DNA from: Terriglobales bacterium
GTDB lineage: Bacteria > Acidobacteriota > Terriglobia > Bryobacterales > Bryobacteraceae
NCBI GenBank assembly: GCA_027485675.1
Contig: JAIXQP010000006.1
Span: 248,001-312,000, forward strand
Length of the DNA stretch: 64,000 bases
Reading direction: 5' to 3'
Shown here piece by piece: positions 9,003 to 18,447 of the stretch (within the stretch, counting starts at the first letter, position 1; each line of letters starts with the position of its first letter). Below the pieces are notes generated by a model that saw only the letters and a list, made by a program, of their open reading frames with translations, ran no database searches and had not been told where the DNA came from. The position numbers were made by a program, and so were the translations under genes.

Positions 9003-9953
9003 ATGCCGTCTCTCCTCCTTCTCGCCGCTTCCACGTGGCTCGTTCTCCACAAAGGCGACAGCTCGCTCGGCTTCTACTCCGCCGACGGCAAGCTCGAAAA
9101 GAAGGTTGCCGTCAACGCCCATCCCCACGAAATGGTTCGCTCCGCCGATGGCAAGCTGCTCTTCACCACAGACAACGGCACCATGCGGATCGAGCAGGCC
9201 GGCCAGGGCGGCAACACCGTCTCCATCATCGATCTCGAACGCCGCGAGAAGATCGGCGAGATCTCCACCGGCCAGTATCGCCGCCCCCATGGCATCGCCC
9301 GTCTGCCCAACGGCCACCTGCTCGTCTCCACCGAACTGCCCGACGCCCTGCTGCTCATCGACCCCGCCAAGCGGTCGATCCTCCGCGCCTACCCGACGCA
9401 AGGCAAAACCGCGCACATGGTCACGGCCAGCCGCGATGGCCAGTGGGCTTGGGTTTCGAACTCCACGTCCTCGAACGTCTCCGCCATCCATCTCGGCACC
9501 GGCGAAGTGAAGCTCATCCCCACCGGCCCCCGCCCCGAAGGCAGCGTTCTCTCGCCCGACGGCAAGCGGCTCTACGTCTGCCAGCGCGAAGGCCAAGGCA
9601 TCGCCGAAATCGATACCGCGACGCACAAGCTGCTCCGCACGCTCGACTCCGCCCCCGGCCCCGTTCGCATCGACGTCACGCCAGACAATCGCTACGTCGT
9701 CTACGGCCTGCTCGATGAAAAGGCGGTCGGCTGGACCGACACCAAAACGGGCAAGGTCGCCGGCCGCGTCGAACTACCGGCTCCACTGGGCCAAATCGTC
9801 AGCCTCCACTTGAGTCCCGACGGCAAACTCGCCTACGCCTCAAACGAAAACCTCGACAAGGTCTACACCGTCGACCTCGCCGCCCGCCGCATCGTCAAGG
9901 AGTGGACGCTAGGGAAGGGCTTCGGGCCAGACCCGGCCCTGGAGATCTATTAA
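9003..9953 (+). CDS. YncE/YVTN-type beta-propeller protein
   Basis: A 316-residue repeat protein. Repeats of the form SADGKLLFTTD, LPNGHLLVSTE, SRDGQWAWVSN, SPDGKRLYVCQ, TPDNRYVVYG and SPDGKLAYASN, spaced about 45 residues, mark a seven-bladed YVTN/YncE propeller. A short hydrophobic N-terminus (MPSLLLLAASTW) is probably a signal peptide. No catalytic residues are seen, so it is likely a binding or scaffold protein. It follows the sulfatase by 3 nt. Confidence 0.85.
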   Translation: MPSLLLLAASTWLVLHKGDSSLGFYSADGKLEKKVAVNAHPHEMVRSADGKLLFTTDNGTMRIEQAGQGGNTVSIIDLERREKIGEISTGQYRRPHGIARLPNGHLLVSTELPDALLLIDPAKRSILRAYPTQGKTAHMVTASRDGQWAWVSNSTSSNVSAIHLGTGEVKLIPTGPRPEGSVLSPDGKRLYVCQREGQGIAEIDTATHKLLRTLDSAPGPVRIDVTPDNRYVVYGLLDEKAVGWTDTKTGKVAGRVELPAPLGQIVSLHLSPDGKLAYASNENLDKVYTVDLAARRIVKEWTLGKGFGPDPALEIY

Positions 9954-9965
9954 AAAGGAACTGCA

Positions 9966-10775
9966 CTAAAACAGCCGCGCGTCCAACTCCGCTTCGAGAT
10001 AGGCCTCTTTGCCCGGAAACCGGTCCCGGAAGTCGAGCCGCGCCGCTTCAATCGGCACCCGCAGCGCCGCGTAGATGTTCTTCCGCGCCCTGCCTTCGGC
10101 CAGCGTCCCGCTGTGCTGCAAGATCAGTTTCGCCACCGCCACGCTTGCGCCCCGCTGGGCCCGCCAATCCACGGGCTCCGTCGCCACCGCCACCGGCGCC
10201 GGCTCCACCGGGTGCTTGTGCTCCGGCTCCGTAGCCACCGGCTGAATCAACGGCGCCGCGCCGCTTGGTTTGCGCAGTTCAAGCGATCCCGCCGCCAACG
10301 CCGTCAACGTTTCCAGCGCCGCCAGATTCGCATCGCCTTCCGCGTAGAGAATCCCCAGCACCCGCGCCTTGCCCATCACCGGCAACAGATGCGCCCGCTT
10401 GGCCAGCGCCGGGCTGAACAACGCTCCGCCTAACTGCGAAGCCGCCGTCAGGCAAACCACCAGCTCTTTCGAATCGATCACCTGCTGCACCGCCGGCGCT
10501 TCGCTCAGCGCCACCGGCTCCGCCGGCAGTTCGCCCGGACCCCGCAGCGCTTTGGCCAACACCCGGTCCCCATCCACTGAGAACAGGGCCACTCGCGGCG
10601 CAAATCCCGCCGCCGCGTCCGCCACGATCTGAATCCATTGGTCAATCGACTCGGACTGCCGCAGCGCCCGGGCGGCCCGCTGCAAGATGGCCGCCTCGGT
10701 CGGCAGCGCCGCCAACCGGCTGGTGAGCAGCGCCGCCACTTCGTCCCGAATCTGTGCAATCTGCGTATTAGTCAT
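9966..10775 (-). CDS. GAF-like domain protein of unknown function
   Basis: A 269-residue protein of unknown function. Residues about 35-150 look like a GAF domain by pattern: an amphipathic helix, then VALFSVDGDRVLAK, a hydrophobic core and RVLGILYAEG. The C-terminal part, EPVDWRAQRGASVAVAKLILQHSG and onward (read in pieces), is helical and may hold a conserved terminal motif. I start it at the ATG at 10775 (MTNTQIAQ), which overlaps the stop of the AIM24-like gene by 8 bp; an upstream in-frame ATG at 10820 would give 15 more residues deep inside that gene. Linked translation implies a shared function. Cytoplasmic. Confidence 0.6.
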   Translation of the reverse strand: MTNTQIAQIRDEVAALLTSRLAALPTEAAILQRAARALRQSESIDQWIQIVADAAAGFAPRVALFSVDGDRVLAKALRGPGELPAEPVALSEAPAVQQVIDSKELVVCLTAASQLGGALFSPALAKRAHLLPVMGKARVLGILYAEGDANLAALETLTALAAGSLELRKPSGAAPLIQPVATEPEHKHPVEPAPVAVATEPVDWRAQRGASVAVAKLILQHSGTLAEGRARKNIYAALRVPIEAARLDFRDRFPGKEAYLEAELDARLF

Positions 10776-11631
10776 CCGAACCGAACATCCCTGTAATCGC
10801 GCCCAGCGCGCTCCGTTCATCGCCGCCGCCCGTCGCCGAAGGCGCCAGTTCCCGGCGCAGCTTGCTGAGCGTCATCGACTGCACAATCGCCCGGCCCGGG
10901 CCGGTCAGCGTGGCTAGGAACAGCCCCTCTCCGCCAAAGATCGCCGTCTTGATGCCACCCACAAACTGGATGTCGTACTGCACGGTGTCTTCAAACGCCA
11001 CAATGCAGCCCGTGTCCACCTGCAGCATCTCCCCCGGCGCCAGGTTGAATTCAATAAAGTCGCCACCGCCGTGAATGAACACCACCCCCGGCCCGGTCAG
11101 CTTCTGCAGAATGAACCCTTCCCCGCCAAACAGGCCGCTGCCGATCTTCTTCACCAGCGCAATGCTCAACTGCACCGTCGGCTGCGCCGCCAGAAATCCG
11201 TCCCGCTGCACCAGCACGCTCTTGCCCGGCGGCAAGTCAAACGCCTGAATCCGCCCCGGATACGATCCGGCAAAGCCCACCTCGCCCATGCCGTTGGCCC
11301 GGAAATAGGTCATGAACAGCGACTCGCCGGAGAGCTTCCGCTTGAGCGCACCCCAGATCTTCTCGCCCAGCGAGTTCCCGGACATCCGGGTCTCCCACTG
11401 CACCGACGGTGTCTTGTACACCATCTTGCCCGCTTCCGCGTATATCTCTTGTCCGGGCTGTAATTTGACGCGCGCTACCTGGAGGTTATCCCCTTGAATC
11501 GTATACTCGAGCGGCTGTGGTGCATACGCCGCGGGCGCACTCGCGCCGGCCGCCCCCATGGGGGTCCCGCACTGAAAACAGAACCGGGCATCGTCCGCCT
11601 GGTTCGCACCACACCGGTTACAAAACGCCAT
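10768..11631 (-). CDS. AIM24/TIGR00266-like protein with N-terminal zinc ribbon
   Basis: A 287-residue protein. The first 25 residues form a zinc ribbon with Cys4, Cys7, Cys18 and Cys21. After a short linker the beta-helical AIM24 (TIGR00266) domain starts near residue 42 (YTIQGDNLQVARVKLQPGQ) and continues with the family signatures EAGKMVYKT, GEGFILQKLTGPG, FIHGGGDFIEF and GGEGLFLATLTGPG. The family's function in bacteria is poorly known; trimeric assembly and membrane association have been proposed for relatives. Co-translated with the GAF-like protein. RBS GGAGGG is 9 nt upstream and a -10 TAAAAT is 24 nt upstream. Confidence 0.88.
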   Translation of the reverse strand: MAFCNRCGANQADDARFCFQCGTPMGAAGASAPAAYAPQPLEYTIQGDNLQVARVKLQPGQEIYAEAGKMVYKTPSVQWETRMSGNSLGEKIWGALKRKLSGESLFMTYFRANGMGEVGFAGSYPGRIQAFDLPPGKSVLVQRDGFLAAQPTVQLSIALVKKIGSGLFGGEGFILQKLTGPGVVFIHGGGDFIEFNLAPGEMLQVDTGCIVAFEDTVQYDIQFVGGIKTAIFGGEGLFLATLTGPGRAIVQSMTLSKLRRELAPSATGGGDERSALGAITGMFGSDD

Positions 11632-11654
11632 CGAAAATTTCCCTCCGCAAGCAG

Positions 11655-11665
11655 TATTTTACAAT
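11655..11665. promoter_or_regulatory. Overlapping divergent -10 elements (TATTTTACAAT)
   Basis: TACAAT on the plus strand (11660-11665) is 5 nt before the ATG at 11671. TAAAAT on the minus strand (11661-11656) is 24 nt before the AIM24-like gene. TATTTTA (11655-11661) is also a heptamer that reads TANNNT on both strands. The starts are 39 bp apart. Confidence 0.45.
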
Positions 11666-11670
11666 GGGGG

Positions 11671-14394
11671 ATGAGCCCCTCGATCATTCGTTACGCAGGT
11701 CTCGCGCTGCTGGTTCCCTTTTTCGCGGGGCTGGCCAGCGCCAAATCCAATGGATCCTGGTGCGGCACCTATCCGGGGCAGACCTACGAGGAGCTCGATC
11801 TCCATCGCAAGTCCCTCCGCGCGGGGAAGTTCAAAGCCGCCACTGGCCGCCCGGCGGCCCGCCTCGCCGGCGACATCCTGGTGCTCGAAGATGCCGATGG
11901 CGTCGTCGCCCGGCGCAACCCCTTCAACCTCGTCAGCCAAGGCGTCACCTTCACCCCAAGCGCCAACGGCTACCGCTTCTCGACGGCTCCGGCTACCATC
12001 ACCACCACCGACATCGGAGACCGCATCGCGGGCCTTGGCGACGACGACACCCGCGAGTTCGACCTCCCGTTTCCCTTCCCCTTCTTCGGCGTCACGCACT
12101 CGAAAATCTTCGTCAACTCCGACGGCAATCTCACCTTCGGCACGGGCGATGTCGATACCAGCGCCCGCAGCCTCGGCCGCTTGAACTCCGGCCCGCCGCG
12201 CATTGCGGCGCTGTTTACGGATCTCGATCCCTCCGCCACCGGTGACGGCGTCAATGTCTTCCGCTCCGCCTCGCGGTTCACCGTCACCTGGCTCCGCGTC
12301 CGCGAGTACAGCGACTTCGGCTTCGGGCCTCCCCAAAGCTTCCAGATCACGCTCACCCCCAACGGCGCCATCGCCTTCGCCTGGTCCCAGGTGACGGTAT
12401 CGGATTCAGTGGTTGGCATCACCCCCGGCAGCCTCACCGGCTCCTCCGCGCTTGTCAGCTTCTCTACCGGCAGCGAACGCACCTTTGCGGGCACCGTCGC
12501 CGAGAGCTTCGGCAACTCCACCTCGGTCGACCTCGTCACCGCCTCGCAGAAGGTCTATGAATCACAGGACGACGCCTACGACTATCTGGCCTTCTTCAAC
12601 ACCGGCGGCGTTTCGGCCGGCAACGGCGTGATCGCGTTCCAGGTCAGCGTCCGCGCGCGCCGCAAGGGCATCGGAGATGTGCTGCTCGATGCCGGCCGCG
12701 AATACGGCTCGCCCAACCGGCTGCAGGCCGTCTTGAATCTGGGTCCTCTCTCGCAGTACCCGGAAGATCCCAACGCGCTGGTGCCGTCCCGCGCGGGGAC
12801 CGGTGACACCGGGCTCACCGTCGTCGCCCATGAAGCCGGGCATCTCTTCCTCGCCTTCGCCTCGAACCGCGAAGGCAGCAGCCGGCCCATGCTGGGCCGC
12901 CAGGGCTTCCATTGGGCCTTCACCTTCAACTCGGACGCCTCGCTGCTTGAAGGCAACCGGATCGAGGACTCCGGCGAAGGCGCGAGCCCCCGCTTCCGCA
13001 CCATTGCCACCGTCGAAGGCTTCTCGCCGCTCGATCAGTATCTGATGGGCCTCCGCGCCCCCGGCGACGTCCCGCCCACCTTCTACGTGCAGAACTCCGG
13101 CCTCTCCCCCAACCTCACCGCTCCGCGCGTTGGCACCACGTTCAATGGCACCCGCCGCAACATCGGCGTCGAGGAGATCATCGCCGCCGAAGGCCGCCGC
13201 ACCCCGGACCATACCGTCGAGCAGCGCCGCTACCGCATCGGCTTCGTCCTCATCGTTCCCACCGGCTCCACGCCCACCGCCGAGGAACTCGCCAAAGTCG
13301 ATCTCTACCGCCGCGAACTCGAAGCCGCCTGGACCCGCTACTCCGGCGGCCGCGCCAGTCTCGATACCTCCTTCCGGCGGAACCTCCGCCTCAGCGTCGA
13401 ACCGGCCGCCGGCTTGCTCGCGGGCCGCTCCGCCACCGCTTCGCTGTCCATCGACCGGCCGCGCGAGACCCCCGTCACCGTCACCCTCCGCGCCGAGTCC
13501 GGCCATCTCACCCTGCCCCCCAGCGTCATCATCCCCGCCGGACAAACCAGCGTCCCCGTCTCCCTTACGGGCGCCCGCCCCGGCGTCGACCTGCTGCGCG
13601 CCGAAGGCCCCAGCGAGTTCATGCCGGTGGAGGCCAGAGTGCAAGTTCTCCCCGCCGACGGCTCGGGTCTGAGCGTCGTCCCCACCGCCGAACCCGGCGC
13701 CCCGCCCGTCTTCCGGGCGCAGGATAGGAATGAACTGCCCTACCCCGGCCTCCCGCTCGTCGCCGGCTCCACCGTCGTCACCACCAACGCGGACGGCCTC
13801 GCGGCCTTCCCCGCCGGCACCCAACAGGTCACGGTCCAAGGCACGAACATCACCGGCAGCCTGGCCCGGACGCCTGCCCTGGCGGCGAACGGCGTGGTCA
13901 ACGCCGCCTCGTTCCGGCCCGGCATCGTCCCTGGGGGCATCGCCACCGCGTTCGGCGCCAATCTCCGCGACGCCGAGATCACCCTTAACGGCTTCCCGGT
14001 GGTCGTCTTCTTCAGCAATGAGACGCAGGCGAACTTCGCCGTCCCCACCGGCCTCACCCAGTCGAGCGCCGAGCTCCAAGTCACGAACCCGGCCGGGACG
14101 GCGGTGCTCACCGTCCCCGTCCTGACCGCCCAACCCGGCATCTTCTTCGATGCGGCCTCCGGTCGCGCGGCCGCCATTCCGCGCGGCGGAACGGTTTACG
14201 AACTCTACGGCACCGGCTTCGGCAATGCCGCCGTCTCCGCTCGCGCCGGCTCGCGCACCATCGAAGTCCTCTTCTCCGGTCTCGCGCCCGGCTTCATCGG
14301 CCTGCAGCAAGTCAACATCCGTGGGGGCAATCCTGGGGAGCAAGTTACCTTGACCGCCGGAGGCGTAGACTCGAATACAGTAGCGTTACCATGA
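11671..14394 (+). CDS. Secreted putative metallopeptidase (HEAGH) with C-terminal Solibacter-type (TIGR03437-like) domain
   Basis: A 907-residue exported protein. The signal peptide is MSPSIIRYAGLALLVPFFAG plus LASA. A nidogen-like beta domain (about 120-230, FPFPFFGVTHSKIFVNSDGN in part) is followed by a candidate zinc motif, HEAGH, at residues 387-391. The C-terminal third contains Ig-like beta segments and, from about residue 740, a region resembling TIGR03437 (VVNAASFRPGIVPGGIATAFG in part), including QANFAVP and TAQPGIF. I start it at the ATG at 11671, not the upstream in-frame ATG at 11494, because the latter would read through the divergent gene's start and the -10. First gene of a tight run to 20581. 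Substrate unknown. Confidence 0.8.
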   Translation: MSPSIIRYAGLALLVPFFAGLASAKSNGSWCGTYPGQTYEELDLHRKSLRAGKFKAATGRPAARLAGDILVLEDADGVVARRNPFNLVSQGVTFTPSANGYRFSTAPATITTTDIGDRIAGLGDDDTREFDLPFPFPFFGVTHSKIFVNSDGNLTFGTGDVDTSARSLGRLNSGPPRIAALFTDLDPSATGDGVNVFRSASRFTVTWLRVREYSDFGFGPPQSFQITLTPNGAIAFAWSQVTVSDSVVGITPGSLTGSSALVSFSTGSERTFAGTVAESFGNSTSVDLVTASQKVYESQDDAYDYLAFFNTGGVSAGNGVIAFQVSVRARRKGIGDVLLDAGREYGSPNRLQAVLNLGPLSQYPEDPNALVPSRAGTGDTGLTVVAHEAGHLFLAFASNREGSSRPMLGRQGFHWAFTFNSDASLLEGNRIEDSGEGASPRFRTIATVEGFSPLDQYLMGLRAPGDVPPTFYVQNSGLSPNLTAPRVGTTFNGTRRNIGVEEIIAAEGRRTPDHTVEQRRYRIGFVLIVPTGSTPTAEELAKVDLYRRELEAAWTRYSGGRASLDTSFRRNLRLSVEPAAGLLAGRSATASLSIDRPRETPVTVTLRAESGHLTLPPSVIIPAGQTSVPVSLTGARPGVDLLRAEGPSEFMPVEARVQVLPADGSGLSVVPTAEPGAPPVFRAQDRNELPYPGLPLVAGSTVVTTNADGLAAFPAGTQQVTVQGTNITGSLARTPALAANGVVNAASFRPGIVPGGIATAFGANLRDAEITLNGFPVVVFFSNETQANFAVPTGLTQSSAELQVTNPAGTAVLTVPVLTAQPGIFFDAASGRAAAIPRGGTVYELYGTGFGNAAVSARAGSRTIEVLFSGLAPGFIGLQQVNIRGGNPGEQVTLTAGGVDSNTVALP

Positions 14395-14397
14395 AGA

Positions 14398-17025
14398 ATG
14401 GATCCAGAACGCCTTCGCCTCATCGAAACCGATAAACGCGAACGCCATTGGCGTCGTTGGGGGCCGTATCTCAGTGATCGCGCCTGGGGAACGGTCCGCG
14501 AGGACTACTCCGAAAACGGCACCGCTTGGGACTACTTTCCCTTTGAACACGCCCATCTGCGGGCTTTTCGTTGGTCCGAAGACGGTCTGCTGGGCATTAG
14601 CGACAACCATCAGCGCCTCTGCTTTGCGCTCGCCCTCTGGAACCGCAAGGATCCGATCCTCAAGGAGCGCCTCTACGGCCTCAGCGGCCCCCAGGGTAAC
14701 CACTCCGAGGACGTCAAAGAGCTCTATTACTATCTCGATTCCACGCCCACCCACTCCTACATGAAGGCGCTGTATAAGTATCCCCAGGCCGCCTTCCCCT
14801 ATCAGGAGTTGCGCGAAGTCAATCAGCGCCGGAACCGCCACGAACGGGAGTACGAACTCCTCGACACCGGCATCTTCAACGAAGACCGTTACTTCGACAT
14901 CCAGATCGAATACGCCAAGGCCGACATCGACGACCTCGTCATCGAAATCACCGCCACCAACCGCGGCCCCGAGCCGGCCCCGCTCGTCATCCTCCCGCAG
15001 CTCTGGTACCGCAACACCTGGACCTGGGGCCGCTCGCATTCGCCCAAGCCCGTCCTCTACCGCATCAACGATCGCACCATCGCTTGCAAGCACCAGGACC
15101 TCGGCCACTACGTCTTCACCTTCGAAGAACCCGCCACGCTCCTGTTCACCGAAAACAACGGGGACAACGAACGCCTCTGGGGCGGCGCCAACAACGGCTA
15201 CGTCAAAAGCGCCTTTCAGCGCTATCTCGTCGAAGGACAAACGAGCGCCGTCAACCCGGCCTGCTCCGGGACCAAAGCCGCCGGCCTCTTTGAGTTCACC
15301 CTCGCCCCCGGCGAATCCCGCACCATCCGCGCCCGGCTCACCGGCCTCAAAGACGACTCCGACCTGCCCTCCACCATCTACCCCGAAGAGGTCCTGGCCG
15401 ATCGCCGCGCCGAAGCCGACCGCTTCTATAACGGCGTCCACAGCGTCCCGCTGTCGGAAGACGGCACCCGCATCTTCCGCCAGGCCATGGCCGGCCTGCT
15501 CTGGACCAAACAGTTCTACCACTTCGTCATCGAAGACTGGCTCAAAGGCGACCCCAACACCCCGCCTCCCCCCGAGCGCCGCAAGCGCGGCCGCAACTCG
15601 GAGTGGTCGCACCTGTTCAACGACGACATCATCTCCATGCCCGACAAGTGGGAGTACCCCTGGTATGCCGCCTGGGATTCCGCCTTCCACATGATCCCCA
15701 TGGCGATGATCGATCCCGGCTTCGCCAAAAGCCAGTTGAAGCTCTTCCTGCGCGAGTGGTACATGCACCCGAACGGGCAGATCCCCGCCTACGAATGGGC
15801 CTTCGGCGACGTCAATCCGCCCGTCCACGCCTGGGCGGTCCATCGCGTCTTCCAGATCGATACCCGCCTCACCGGCAAACGCGACTTCGCCTTCCTCGAA
15901 CGCTGCTTCCACAAGCTCCTCATGAACTTCACCTGGTGGGTGAACCGCAAGGATATGAGCGGCAACAACGTCTTTGAAGGCGGCTTCCTCGGCCTCGATA
16001 ACATCGGCGTCTTCGACCGGTCAGCCCCACTCCCCACCGGCGGCACCATCGAGCAATCCGACGGCACCAGTTGGATGGCCATGTACTGCCTCAACATGCT
16101 GACCATCGCCCTCGACCTCGCCGAGTACAACCGCGCCTACGAGGACATCGCCAGCAAGTTCTTCGAGCACTTCCTCTACATCGCCAGCGCCATGAACAAG
16201 CCCGGCGCCGAAAGCCTGTGGGATGAGCAGGACGGCTTCTACTACGATCTGCTCCGCGTCCCCAATCGCGAACCCTTCCGCATGCGCATCCGGAGCATGG
16301 TCGGCATCATCCCGCTCTTCGCCGTCACCACCATCGACGCCAATCAGATCGCCAATCTCCATGGCTTTCGCCATCGCATGCAGTGGTTCATGCGCCACCG
16401 CCCGGACCTCTGCCACAACGTCGCCTCCCTGTTCGACCGCGGCCAGCAGGAACGCGTCCTGCTCTCCGTCGTCACGCCGGACAAACTGCGCCGCATCCTC
16501 CGCCGGCTCGTTGACCCCAACGAGTTTCTCTCCGACTACGGCATCCGGGCCCTCTCGAAGTTCCACAAGGACAGCCCGTTTGAACTCCACGTCAACCATG
16601 AGGTCTATCGCGTCGGTTACGAACCGGCCGAGTCCACCACGCATCTGTTCGGCGGCAACTCGAATTGGCGGGGCCCCATCTGGTTCCCCGTCAACTACCT
16701 GCTCATCGAATCGCTGCAAAAGTTTCACTTCTACTTCGGCGACAACTTCACCGTCGATTACCCGCTCGGCACCGGCGACCGGGTCAATCTCTGGGAACTC
16801 GCCCAAGCGCTCTCTCACCGCCTGACCAAGCTGTTCACGCGCGACGCCAAAGGGTACCGCCCCGTCTTCGGGCCTTATGAGAAGCATCAGACCGATCCCG
16901 AGTTCAAGGATTATCTGCTCTTCTTCGAGTACTTCAACGGCGACACCGGCGAAGGCCTCGGCGCCAGCCACCAGACCGGCTGGACCGCCCTCGTCGCCAA
17001 GCTCATCGCGCAAAACGGAGAATAA
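14398..17025 (+). CDS. GH63-family glycosidase (glucosidase/mannosylglycerate hydrolase-like)
   Basis: An 875-residue alpha-glycosidase-like protein with no signal peptide, so probably cytoplasmic. The (alpha/alpha)6 barrel region contains [17 protein letters not shown] (about residue 425), where the Asp fits the general acid of bacterial GH63 enzymes, then [16 protein letters not shown] and, near the end, [16 protein letters not shown], a family signature. The conserved [20 protein letters not shown] (about 760) carries further active-site residues. Family members hydrolyse alpha-linked glucosides or mannosylglycerate; the substrate here is not clear. It begins 3 nt after the previous stop. 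Confidence 0.88.
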   Translation: MDPERLRLIETDKRERHWRRWGPYLSDRAWGTVREDYSENGTAWDYFPFEHAHLRAFRWSEDGLLGISDNHQRLCFALALWNRKDPILKERLYGLSGPQGNHSEDVKELYYYLDSTPTHSYMKALYKYPQAAFPYQELREVNQRRNRHEREYELLDTGIFNEDRYFDIQIEYAKADIDDLVIEITATNRGPEPAPLVILPQLWYRNTWTWGRSHSPKPVLYRINDRTIACKHQDLGHYVFTFEEPATLLFTENNGDNERLWGGANNGYVKSAFQRYLVEGQTSAVNPACSGTKAAGLFEFTLAPGESRTIRARLTGLKDDSDLPSTIYPEEVLADRRAEADRFYNGVHSVPLSEDGTRIFRQAMAGLLWTKQFYHFVIEDWLKGDPNTPPPPERRKRGRNSEWSHLFNDDIISMPDKWEYPWYAAWDSAFHMIPMAMIDPGFAKSQLKLFLREWYMHPNGQIPAYEWAFGDVNPPVHAWAVHRVFQIDTRLTGKRDFAFLERCFHKLLMNFTWWVNRKDMSGNNVFEGGFLGLDNIGVFDRSAPLPTGGTIEQSDGTSWMAMYCLNMLTIALDLAEYNRAYEDIASKFFEHFLYIASAMNKPGAESLWDEQDGFYYDLLRVPNREPFRMRIRSMVGIIPLFAVTTIDANQIANLHGFRHRMQWFMRHRPDLCHNVASLFDRGQQERVLLSVVTPDKLRRILRRLVDPNEFLSDYGIRALSKFHKDSPFELHVNHEVYRVGYEPAESTTHLFGGNSNWRGPIWFPVNYLLIESLQKFHFYFGDNFTVDYPLGTGDRVNLWELAQALSHRLTKLFTRDAKGYRPVFGPYEKHQTDPEFKDYLLFFEYFNGDTGEGLGASHQTGWTALVAKLIAQNGE

Positions 17026-17028
17026 TCA

Positions 17029-18447
17029 GTGCGTTTCCTCGCCTTCCTGCTCGCCCTCACCGCGGCCGCCCAGCCGCAGCACGGAGTGCGGCCCGCCCGC
17101 ATGATCATCAAGAGGGCGACCGTGGTTGAAGGCACCGGCACCCCCGCCCAGGGCCCGCTCGATATCACCATCGAGAACGGCAAGATCACCCAGATCGCCC
17201 GCGGCTCCCAGTCCCGGCCCGGTGACGTCGAAATCGACGCCCGCGGCAAGTACGTCATCCCCGGGCTCATCAACATGCACGGCCATCTCCACCAGGAGCG
17301 CGGCGGCGTACCGATGGACCCGAACTACGTCCTGAAGCTGTGGCTGGCCTGCGGCATCACCACCGTGCGCGATCTCGGCAGTTCGTTGCAGTTCTCCCTC
17401 GACGTCAAAGCCAAGTCCGAGCGCGGCGAACTCGCCGCCCCGCGCCTGTTCGTCTATCCCGTCCTCGGCCGCCCCGGCACGCCGGAGGCCGCCGTCACCC
17501 GCGTCAAGGAACTCAAAACCCGCGGCGCCGACGGCATGAAGATCGTCGGCGCCTGGCGCAACACCTTCGATGCCGCGGCTGTGGAGGCCAAGGCCGCCGG
17601 GCTGCCCGTCGCCATCCACATCGGCGTCGAAGAGACCAACGCCGCCGATGCCATCCGCAACAAAGTCGCCTCCATCGAGCACTGGTACGGCATCCCGGAC
17701 GCCGCCATCCCCGCCGGCGTCCAGAACTTCCCGTCCGCCTACAACTACCTGAACGAGGCCGACCGCTTCCGCTACGCCGGCCGCCTCTGGCGCGAAGCCG
17801 ACCCCAAGAAGCTCGCCGCCGTTCTCGACGGCATGGTCGCGAGCGGCGTCGCCTGGGACCCGACCCTCGAAATCTACGAAGCCTCCCGCGACCTCCAGCG
17901 CGCCCAGAATCAGCCCTGGTTCCGCGACTATCTCCATCCCGTGCTGGGTTCGTTTTTCAAACCCAATCTCAATAACCACGGCAGCTACTTCATCAACTGG
18001 TCCAGCACCGACGAAGCCTTCTGGAAGGAAAACTTCCGCCTCTGGTTCGCCGCCGTCCGCGATTTTGAAGCCCGTGGCGGCACCATCACCATGGGCGAGG
18101 ACGCCGGCTACATCTATCAAATGTATGGCTTCGGCATGCTCCGCAATCTCGAACTCCATCAGGAAGCTGGCTTCCATCCGCTCCGCGTCCTCCGCCACGC
18201 CACGGTCAACGGCGCCCAGGTCCTCCATGCCGAAAACTCCATCGGCCGCGTCCGCGCCGGCTGGTCCGCGGACCTGTTGATCGTCAACGGCAATCCGCTC
18301 GAAGATTTCAAAGTCCTCTATCCGGTTTCCCCCAACGCCGGCACCAAAACCGGCATCGAATGGACCATCAAGGCTGGCTTCCCGTACCATGTCCCCCGGC
18401 TGCTCTCGGAAGTGAAGTCCCTCGTCGAACAAGCACGCAAACAATGA
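17029..18447 (+). CDS. Secreted amidohydrolase family protein
   Basis: A 472-residue metal-dependent hydrolase of the amidohydrolase superfamily with signal peptide MRFLAFLLALTAAAQ. Metal ligands are visible in INMHGHLHQ (about residues 83-90), HIGVEE (about 201), and IEHWYG (about 222); ITMGEDAGYIYQ near residue 353 probably carries the Asp/Glu ligand region. The end matches the fold (WSADLLIVNGNPLEDF). Start is GTG at 17029, 3 nt after the GH63 stop. It overlaps the next gene by 4 bp. The substrate may be a cyclic amide or dipeptide. Confidence 0.87.
   Translation: MRFLAFLLALTAAAQPQHGVRPARMIIKRATVVEGTGTPAQGPLDITIENGKITQIARGSQSRPGDVEIDARGKYVIPGLINMHGHLHQERGGVPMDPNYVLKLWLACGITTVRDLGSSLQFSLDVKAKSERGELAAPRLFVYPVLGRPGTPEAAVTRVKELKTRGADGMKIVGAWRNTFDAAAVEAKAAGLPVAIHIGVEETNAADAIRNKVASIEHWYGIPDAAIPAGVQNFPSAYNYLNEADRFRYAGRLWREADPKKLAAVLDGMVASGVAWDPTLEIYEASRDLQRAQNQPWFRDYLHPVLGSFFKPNLNNHGSYFINWSSTDEAFWKENFRLWFAAVRDFEARGGTITMGEDAGYIYQMYGFGMLRNLELHQEAGFHPLRVLRHATVNGAQVLHAENSIGRVRAGWSADLLIVNGNPLEDFKVLYPVSPNAGTKTGIEWTIKAGFPYHVPRLLSEVKSLVEQARKQ

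Noticed and set aside
11494-11670. In-frame N-terminal extension of the HEAGH protein to the ATG at 11494
   Set aside because: It would lie antisense to the AIM24 gene start and before the -10 TACAAT; the ATG at 11671 starts a clean signal peptide.
12562-14343. 593-codon minus-strand ORF, and similar long minus ORFs at 6774-8426, 14386-15912, 17026-18444, 21552-23084 and 61342-62718
   Set aside because: They are antisense to genes with clear family motifs and have the Gly/Ala/Asp/Glu/Val bias expected from reverse reading of GC-rich codons; no conserved motif or RBS of their own.
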